Part shown: positions 57,804-64,000 of the stretch, piece after piece
Layout of the letters: each line of letters starts with the position of its first letter
How positions within the stretch are numbered: the first letter of the stretch is position 1
NCBI GenBank assembly: GCA_009829735.1
Contig: CM020618.1
Coordinates: forward strand, 38,354,894-38,418,893
Length of the DNA stretch: 64,000 bases
Source of the DNA: Pyropia yezoensis
Lineage: Eukaryota; Rhodophyta; Bangiophyceae; Bangiales; Bangiaceae
Direction of reading: 5' to 3'
Notes under the pieces: model-generated
The model's database searches: none
The model's input: the letters and a program-made list of their open reading frames with translations, nothing else
Told to the model about the DNA's origin: nothing
Translations under genes and position numbers: made by a program

Positions 57804-59573
57804 TCCCTCATCCGACTCGGATGATGGAGTATCCTTGCCACTTGAGCTGGGGGAAGAGGTTTCCCCCTTCTCAAGCGTGGACTCATCCTCTGACTTAGGT
57901 TGAGTCATGGCCGTCACACGTGTGGTGTGTGGCCGGGTATCCGAATCAGTCCTCGGAATACCGAGCTTCCCAATACGAGCCAACAGGGCTCTCAAACGAA
58001 CGTCCAGAGTGGGGCATTGGGCTGCCCAGTGTCCCGACTTGGAACACTGCCAACACGGCCGATCACTCATCGACGCCGATGGCCCCGCTTTTCCCTGTGA
58101 CTTATCAGGGATGGCGGCCACCATACCTTCCGTCTCTCGAGTTGAGGACGAAGGTACTGCAGGGTACGTCCGCGTGTAGGAAGGCATCCTTGCAGTTCTG
58201 CGGAAGCGACTTGCTTCCATTCCCTTAACTTCTTTCTCTCGTTCCTTCCGCTGCTCAGACACGAGCCAGCGGTACTCATCACCCTTAGTCTGGGCGATGC
58301 GTGCCAACTCCGCCAGAGTCATGGTCGGAGTATTACGCTCTCGCACAGTCGCTCGAGCTGCTCGGTGGACACCCTCCACAAAGCGTCCCTTAATGACTCC
58401 TTGGGGATATAGGAATCCACAGAGGACGTTCAGCTGACGGAGTCGTTCAGCGAACTCCCGTTCCTCTTCACCCTTACTCTGGGTGGCGCGGTTGAACTCT
58501 TCAACCTGCACAGCCAAGGAAGCCTCGTCTGCGTGAAGACGAAGGATCCAATTAACCAACTCCAGGTAGGAGGTCACCTCACCCGGATTCCCACCATGCC
58601 GACTTGGCATGACGTTCATCACCTCGGAGCGGAGTGGCTCCTTGGTGAAGTCCTGAAGCATGAAAAACGCTTCAGCTTCAGAGACATCATTGTCATCGCA
58701 GGCTTTTGCGAACTTCCGCAAAAACTGGAAGACCTTCAGGGGTGGAGTCCCGTCCCATTCTGAACGGACCCCGAAGGATTGCGCAACGTGTTTCTTGCGC
58801 CGGCCCAGGGTACGGGCCTGGCTATTTGAGTAGGTCAACGACTTGTTGACCAACCCATATGTCTCACAGTCGAAGACATCCTTGAACAATGGATTATTCA
58901 CCACGATCTTTCCTGGGACGACTCTAGTCCCAAGACGGTCCGTGTGAGTCACACGACCATGTCGAGTAAGATCTTCTTCACCCGACTTGCCACTTGCAGA
59001 GGACTCAGACTCCGAGTCCACCTCACGACGGAGAGTACGTCGAATCTCCCGTCGCTTCTGACGCCTCGAGGCCTGCTCAGGCGGAGGGGTGCTCCCCTTC
59101 AACGCCTTCCCCACCTCCTCTCGCACGACTTGTGCGATGGCAGTCATCACCGAGTTATCCACGATACCGGATGATCCAGGTGGAGCTTGACTCGAGCTCC
59201 CACCCGGTCCTTCCGGCACCAGTCGTGGCGCGGACCCACCAACCCGGGGTACAGAACTCCCTGTCCCGTCACCTCTGCCGGTCGGCGGTCCCATGCCGAA
59301 GTGAGTGTCGTCACTCCCCGAAGAGGTTGCCGGAGCCTGACGCTGGCTCGGCGCTCCCACCGGAGAAGGGCGAACTCCGCCCGTCTCTTCCGGTGACGGC
59401 CTGGGAAGGAACCTGGCCGACCGCCGTCGGGGTCCAACCTCTGGACCCACCACATCCGCACTGCCCGGCCTGGGTGGTACTCCGCCCGTCGGGGGAGGAC
59501 TACGCTCCCCCTCCCCAGGTACACTCGGCGCAATGGGGGGGTCTCCCTCACCAGCCATCTCCACAAGAGTCAC
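57795..59573 (-). CDS. gypsy Gag with CCHC zinc knuckle
   Basis: 592 aa. Residues 1-170 are Pro/Gly/Ser-rich. A helical capsid-like region covers about 230-420 (WDGTPPLKVFQFLRKFAKAC, EAEAFFMLQDFTKEPLRSEV, REFAERLRQLNVLCGFLYPQ, GRFVEGVHRAARATVRERNT), as in retrotransposon gag domains. The zinc knuckle CWQCSKSGHWAAQC (C-x2-C-x4-H-x4-C) is near 507-520 and binds the RNA genome. The tail is acidic and Ser-rich, ending SESDEGNA. ATG 59573 (MTLVEMAGEGD) follows the PBS leader by about 280 bp; a second ATG five codons later is possible. The slippery heptamer is just before the stop. Confidence 0.93.
   Translation of the reverse strand: MTLVEMAGEGDPPIAPSVPGEGERSPPPTGGVPPRPGSADVVGPEVGPRRRSARFLPRPSPEETGGVRPSPVGAPSQRQAPATSSGSDDTHFGMGPPTGRGDGTGSSVPRVGGSAPRLVPEGPGGSSSQAPPGSSGIVDNSVMTAIAQVVREEVGKALKGSTPPPEQASRRQKRREIRRTLRREVDSESESSASGKSGEEDLTRHGRVTHTDRLGTRVVPGKIVVNNPLFKDVFDCETYGLVNKSLTYSNSQARTLGRRKKHVAQSFGVRSEWDGTPPLKVFQFLRKFAKACDDNDVSEAEAFFMLQDFTKEPLRSEVMNVMPSRHGGNPGEVTSYLELVNWILRLHADEASLAVQVEEFNRATQSKGEEEREFAERLRQLNVLCGFLYPQGVIKGRFVEGVHRAARATVRERNTPTMTLAELARIAQTKGDEYRWLVSEQRKEREKEVKGMEASRFRRTARMPSYTRTYPAVPSSSTRETEGMVAAIPDKSQGKAGPSASMSDRPCWQCSKSGHWAAQCPTLDVRLRALLARIGKLGIPRTDSDTRPHTTRVTAMTQPKSEDESTLEKGETSSPSSSGKDTPSSESDEGNA
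57801..57807 (-). promoter_or_regulatory. -1 ribosomal frameshift site GGGAAAC at the end of gag
   Basis: Minus strand: GAG GGA AAC GCC TAG in the gag frame. G-GGA-AAC is a canonical X-XXY-YYZ slippery heptamer. After a -1 slip the reading becomes GGG AAA CGC CTA GCC GCT and stays open into the protease. The stop follows 3 nt after the heptamer. The same site is in the left duplicate (55809-55815). Confidence 0.85.
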
Positions 59574-59855
59574 GTGGAGTCAACCAAAACGACCAAACGG
59601 TGTCCAGAGTCGGGGATCGTCAGCTAGGGAGTTCCTAGAGCACGTTCCACCCCTCCACCTGCCTCAAGGAAGGCGGTGAGGTTTCCCGAAACTCCGGGTC
59701 TCCCACCAAGTCTCACGGTGGCCAACCTCGTCGCCCAGCGAACGCTCGGAACGTAGGCGAGTCGATCGTGTCACCGGAAGTCTCGGTGCCGAAGGGGGAG
59801 AGGGGCCAACTTGGTCCCGTCTCCGGTCAAGGGAGGTACCAAAGTCGATATCCTC
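59574..59855 (-). other. gypsy 5' leader
   Basis: About 280 bp between PBS and Gag start; expected to carry the packaging signal. No ORF. Confidence 0.7.
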
Positions 59856-59873
59856 TCCCCCGCTGATCCACCA
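59856..59873 (-). promoter_or_regulatory. primer binding site
   Basis: Minus strand TGGTGGATCAGCGGGGGA, two bases from the 5' LTR end. The plus-strand complement ends CCACCA, as a tRNA 3' end would. The primer tRNA cannot be named from the sequence. Confidence 0.75.
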
Positions 59874-59875
59874 AC

Positions 59876-60414
59876 TGTAGCAGTACTCCCAAGCACCAAC
59901 CCCGAGTCAGGGAAGGAAGAGGAGTATTGCCGATATCCCAACTTGGGACACCGGAAGCAAGCACCTCCACACAGCCGAACACGGAACTTGCGTGTGGTGA
60001 GCGGGTCCACTCACCAAGGCACGAACAAGATGTGTCGGAGCCAGACGGTGTTTTCTTGCTTGGCCAGCCAAGGTGGGCCCTCCCCGCCTTGCTGTCCCTC
60101 CTTATCAACCCTCCTCACACGCTCACGCAACCCCTCAAAACACTCAGAAAATGAACCCTCAAACAAACCAATCATATCACTCCACATGCAAAGAACTCAA
60201 AGCGTAGAAATCCGTCTGGCTCCCGTGCAAAAATCCCAAGAAACAAATACCAGCAGCATTACCCTGCTCTAGTATGTCGGAAGTCCTAGTCGAATTTCCG
60301 TCCAGAAGTCAGAAGTTTCACCATCGTGGGTCGGGTGAATTTCGACTTCCGGTCAGGTCCACTTGACCCGAATCTTCAAAGTATTGGTACCGAATTCCGG
60401 CCCAATCTCCCACA
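59876..60414 (-). repeat. 5' LTR of the gypsy element
   Basis: 539 bp, TG..CA ends, identical by eye to 48091-48629. It contains the promoter for gag-pol; I could not pick a TATA box with confidence. Confidence 0.97.
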
Positions 60415-61563
60415 CACGAGTACACGCTCATGTATCTGCGACCCCCGAACGACGCGGAGCTGGCCCACATTCTTCATCGTAACGCGCAGCGTGGCATGCC
60501 TGGGTGCACTGGCAATCGAATGCTCACATTGGCCCTGGCGGCAGCTTCCGCGGGGCCAGGCCCGCCAGTACCAGGACTACAAAGGCAGGCGGTCAGTGAC
60601 CATGGAGACTGTCTGTGACGGGGACCATTACATTTGGCATTTCTTCATTGGGTGTGCTGGGAGCAGCAACGACCTGAACGTGCTCCGTCAGTCGCCTCTG
60701 TACCACAGCATCATGAGCGGGACGTGGCCTCCGGACCGGTTTGAGTACGTCGTCAACAGGCGGTCGCGCAGATTTCTGTACTACCTGGCCGACGGCATTT
60801 ACCCCCAATACGCTGTGTTTGCTCGGCCCTACGGGACGGCGACCACGCCACAACAGCGGACGTATAACCGGGTACAGGAAGCGCTGCGGAAGGACGTAAA
60901 ACGTGTCTTTGCTGTGATGACGAACCGCTTCCACATTGCTTTGTACCCAGCCCGTTTCTCAACTGTGACCCGACTTACTGCGACGGGCAGAGCGATCGCA
61001 ATTTTGCACCATGTGGTAGTTCGTGAGCGTCGGGACGGGCTTCTTTGGCGAAGGCGCATTGCAGCTGCGGGTGGTGTCCCCGCCGCCGTTCCACTCGGGA
61101 CACCTAGTATTGCAGTGGGGGCAGGCAGTGCTGCTGCTGGGAATGTCGGCCCAACTGGTGGTATGGCTGTTCCTGGGTGCGGCGCTGACGGAGAGCGTGG
61201 TACTGCTGGCGGTGCTGGTGCCGCCACTGGGGATGGATGCCCAATTGGTGATGTGGCTGCTGCTGGCGCTGCTGTTACTGCCACTGGGGCTGGTGGCCCA
61301 GCTGGTGGTCTCGCAGGAGCTGGGGAGGCTGCTGCCGGAGAGGCACTCGGCGGACAACGTCGCCTGCCCATTGGGGTTCTTGAGTCCCATGGGCACCCTC
61401 CTGTTGCCATTATTCCCGCGAGTGCGCCGCCTGAGGGGTGTTTTGCGCGCTCTTGGTGGCCAGGGCTGCGGCGACGAGCACGTTGGACCACCAAGCTCTT
61501 TGCTATGACCTTGCGGCGCACATCTGGAAAGAGCGCAAGACCTACTTTGCTCCGTACTTGTAG
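60415..61563 (+). pseudogene. PIF/Harbinger transposase, decayed, 3' half (right of the gypsy insertion)
   Basis: Begins with the target duplication CACGA. Joining 48090 to 60420 restores the frame: FIVH-EYTLMYLRPPNDAELA. It then reads ILHRNAQRGMPGCTG, loses 2 nt before IECSHWPWRQ (frameshift), and continues YQDYKGRRSVTMETVC, GSSNDLNVLRQSP, YYLADGIYPQYAVFARPY, VQEALRKDVKRVFAVMTNRF and AILHHVVVRERRDGLLWRRR. A Gly/Ala-rich linker and one more frameshift lead to DHQALCYDLAAHIWKERKTY and the stop at 61563. D, D and a VKR in place of VER are visible, so the catalytic Glu appears to be changed to Lys. It is inactive. Confidence 0.85.
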
Positions 61564-63232
61564 GCGTGCATTTTTTTTTTTTTTTCTGCTTGCTTGAGGC
61601 AGCAGACGCGTACTTTATGCTCCAACACAAGTCGCTTGTGAGGAGCGCGCGAGCAGAAGTTGTCGGCCATTGCCGCGATCCCCCCCCTGCACATCAAGTT
61701 CAAGCCAGTGGCCGCCGCAGCAGCAGCCGTCACCTGCCGCGGACGCGGTCCCAGCTCCATCACTCCCTATCCTGAAAGCTGCAGCCGCTGCTGCAGCGTG
61801 CGCCACCCGCACCATCCGCTAGTTCCTCGTGCTCCCCTCCAGCACCTTGAACGGGTCCACGGCTACGAACCGCAGCGGTCGCTGCACGCCCCACGCCGGC
61901 CGCGCATGACGAGGCGGTGGCCACGGAGCGTGGCGGAGAGGGCGGCAGCGGCGGTGGCCCTACGGACCTTTTGGGAGGCGGAGGGCGATCCCCGCCCAGC
62001 AGCACTGCGACCGACGCACACCCCGCGGCCGGCCACTGCCCGGAAGGGCGCGTTGGCGGTAGAGTGAACTGTAGAGTTAGACGTGTGCTGCTCGGTGGTG
62101 GGGGGAACTGCCCAGCCGCCGGGTCCCCCGCCGCCGAGCCGGCCGCAGACACTTCCCGCAGCGGAGTTGCGCTTTGCGAAGGCGTGGGGGTCCCCTTGTC
62201 CGTGCCTCCGACTGGCTCCTCCCTGACCCCCCTGCGGGGGCTCGCTACCAGCTGCACCTGCAAAGGGCGCATCCATCGCCGCCAAGAAAAAGGCGGCACG
62301 CACCGCCTGCCCCACCCATGACACTGCGAGCCGGCTGCGAACTCCTCGCCCGATACACCCTAAAAAAATATCCCACTGGCGGCGGAGGGCGAAAAGTAGG
62401 GCGAAAGAGGCAACGCCGCAACGCCGCCGACGTGCACACGCCCCACGGGCGCGCTCTGACCACAAAAAAAACCTCCTCGCCCGAGACTCCGCACGCGAGA
62501 AGCAGTGTCAAGACCGCCGCGCTCTCGCGGCCTCTGTGGCCGCCGAAGAGCGGTAGCTCCCAGGCGACTGCACAACACTGGCCAGAAACATGCTGCCAAG
62601 CCAGAAACTGACCCCAGAGGTGACACGGCGTTGATAGACAGTGGCGTAGGACGCCGGCCGGGCGCACGCGCGGGCTTGACCGGTGCTGAGGTCGCCGGAG
62701 AGGCGCATAGAAGGCGGTCCCGCGTTCGGCGGCCGCGCAAGAAGCTTTGAAAGCCCACGCTCCGCGGAGTGCCCAACCGAGATTGCGCAGAACGAGGCAC
62801 ACAGACGAGGCAGGCAGGAGGTGTGGCCGCGTCGGGGCGACGGTGCTTGGGCGCGAAACGCCGAAGTGCCTCATGGATGCGTGGGGCGCAGCTGCGCGTC
62901 GGCGGACGGCCATGCCTCATAGGCGACACACGATGCGCCCGACGGGGTCGCGTCCCAGTCGGCCAGGAAGCCGGCGAAGGGGGCCCAGAGGCCGACCCCG
63001 ACCGGCGTCGGGGCGGCCCACCGTGCCCGTGTCGCCCGTGTACCCTCCTACCCGCTGCCACCATTCGCCCTTCCACCACCCGACACAGGCTTGACAACTC
63101 CGCGCCAGGAGAAAGGGGCACGGCCCGCCCGCAAAGGCTCTTGCTGGAGCGAATCGTGAACAGGTAACCCCTCCCTTACGAGCCCCCCCAAGGCCCCGAA
63201 GCCCCCCCCCCCTCGCGGTGGACAGTGCTTAC

Positions 63233-63340
63233 CTCGCACACGAAGACGTATACGAATTGCATCCCAAGCTGCTCCGTCTGCCGTAACCAGCGCACGCCAG
63301 GTGGTTCGCGTGCACAAAAACCCCTCACACTGGTGCGCTA
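63233..63340 (-). other. possible exon with GTAAGC donor
   Basis: One minus-strand frame reads VRGFCAREPPGVRWLRQTEQ followed by LGMQFVYVFVCE and then a GTAAGC donor (63227-63232). It looks like ordinary protein rather than low complexity. No start, no partner exon found, no family recognised. Confidence 0.25.
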
Positions 63341-63971
63341 CGGGCACCTTTCGATAAAAGAGAACGACAAGCAAGTCCGCCACCCCCTTCCACACTCATT
63401 GCCAGCCCACCAAGGCCACCTCCCCCGTTTACAGCTTGCTCACCCCACTGTGGACAGGACGCTCGGGTCACGCATACAAGTGCTTCGAGGCCCAAGTAGC
63501 AGTGTACGAGCCGTGCTTCATGGGGATGCTGCAAGTGGCAGTGCGCAGTGAATCGACGTGGTGCTGCCACGTGACTGTAGCCCAATCACATTGATCCCCA
63601 CCTTTCCCAGCTCGGTGTCCTGTGGTGGGTCAGCCGGCCAGCACACCCGCCACCGCATTCCCGTCTCCCATTCCTGGGACGCACACAGGCACTGACGCGA
63701 CCTTTCCTTTGACGCGCGAAGCCCGATGCCACCAAGCAGCCGAACAGCCAAACAACGTCTCCCCATCACACCGCGATCTCGTCGCCACGTGAGCGGCCCG
63801 AGAGTGCTCCAACGCAATCAGGCTGCCCAGGTCGAGCGTGTCTTCGTCAGATGACGCACGCACGGGCACGCCGGGCGTCTCATCAGGCCGCAAGAGGCCA
63901 CAAACACGAATTCTTGTCCCAATATGGGCACATATTGCGGCTGTAGTCGGGTACACGTGGCACACTCGATC

Positions 63972-63985
63972 GATCCACCAACTGT
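63972..63985 (-). other. possible PBS/LTR junction of another LTR element
   Basis: GATCCACCAACTGT is identical to the PBS-LTR junction of the gypsy element (59865-59878: GATCCACCAACTGT). The following bases (GAATTACC) differ from its LTR, so if real it is a different family, cut by the window edge. Confidence 0.3.
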
Positions 63986-64000
63986 GAATTACCACGATCG

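Larger units (their letters stand above)
56567..58058 (-). repeat. right copy of the ~1.5 kb duplicate
   Basis: 1492 bp. It differs from 54570-56066 mainly by single-base losses in short runs (GGGGAAAC for GGGGGAAAC, TACCCTTAC for TACCCCTTAC, TACGCAATAT for TACGCCAATAT) and by a 2 bp loss in AATGACCCATG. The pol fragment 56599-57078 is therefore only a broken repeat of the start of pol. Confidence 0.95.
48091..60414 (-). mobile_element. Ty3/gypsy chromovirus, complete, with an antisense ORF
   Basis: Read on the minus strand: 5' LTR (59876-60414), PBS, gag, -1 frameshift site, protease, RT, RNase H, integrase, chromodomain, an opposite-strand ORF, PPT, 3' LTR (48091-48629), flanked by a CACGA duplication. 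The span is 12,324 bp as assembled. It includes 500 N and a ~1.5 kb duplicate that I consider artefactual, so the natural length is about 10.3 kb. Base composition is clearly less GC-rich than the host genes. The LTRs read as identical, which suggests a recent insertion. Domain order (integrase after RNase H) and the C-terminal chromodomain place it among chromoviruses. Confidence 0.96.
61564..64000. other. right end of window, no resolved gene
   Basis: A T-run at 61569-61585 follows the PIF relic. 61.7-62.5 kb has open Ala/Gly/Arg-rich frames on the minus strand (e.g. MDAPFAGAAGSEPPQGGQGG) without a recognised domain. 62.3-63.1 kb likewise. See the separate entries for the exon-like piece at 63.3 kb and the edge motif. 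Confidence 0.4.

Noticed and set aside
54570-58058. Two nested or tandem gypsy elements
   Set aside because: Only one pair of LTRs, and the duplicate ends exactly at the gap; assembly overlap is simpler.
60326-61597. 423 aa ORF starting inside the gypsy LTR
   Set aside because: Chance fusion of LTR sequence to the PIF pseudogene frame.

Overview
This window looks like nuclear DNA of a GC-rich unicellular or seaweed-type alga. The evidence is very high GC, Ala/Gly/Pro/Arg-rich proteins, few short introns with GT..AG borders, an ordinary eukaryotic ribosomal protein gene (eS24), and plant-type transposons. A bangiophyte red alga (Porphyra/Pyropia-like) is my best guess from general style; a GC-rich green alga is not excluded. 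Nothing here proves the species.

Layout. 0-5 kb: a C2H2 zinc-finger gene on the minus strand and its low-complexity upstream region. 5.2-12.8 kb: a ~470 bp MITE-like repeat split by a 7.1 kb hAT transposon with perfect 21 bp inverted ends, a target duplication, an intact BED/hAT transposase and a damaged U1A/U2B''-like RRM gene. 12.8-24.8 kb: repeats, minisatellites and a PIF/Harbinger unit made of a DDE transposase (+) converging on a Myb/SANT-like accessory gene (-), then a 60 bp minisatellite. 24.8-45.5 kb is the main host-gene island: a large unknown protein (three exons), eS24 (RPS24), a plastid-style repeat protein, a Nup43-like WD40 protein, a small putative plastid membrane protein, an MFSD1-like transporter (three exons) and a RING protein. 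45.5-47.2 kb: palindromic MITEs and a 127 bp minisatellite. 47.5-61.6 kb: a decayed PIF/Harbinger transposase gene interrupted by a complete Ty3/gypsy chromovirus on the minus strand. 61.6-64 kb: no confident gene; a motif at the very edge may be the start of another LTR element.

The most interesting object is the gypsy element. It has 539 bp LTRs that I read as identical, a 5 bp target duplication (CACGA), PBS and PPT. Gag has a zinc knuckle and a canonical GGGAAAC slippery heptamer 6 nt before its stop. Pro, RT, RNase H, a D,D-35-E integrase and a chromodomain follow. Between pol and the 3' LTR lies a long ORF on the opposite strand (about 638 aa) with no family I recognise. A 500 bp N gap and flanking ~1.5 kb direct duplicate inside it look like an assembly error, so the true element is probably near 10.3 kb rather than 12.3 kb.

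Four introns that I could define by protein homology or reading frame start with the same hexamer GTACGT, which helps to find further exons in this genome. Most long ORFs in the GC-rich stretches are frame shadows and were left out.
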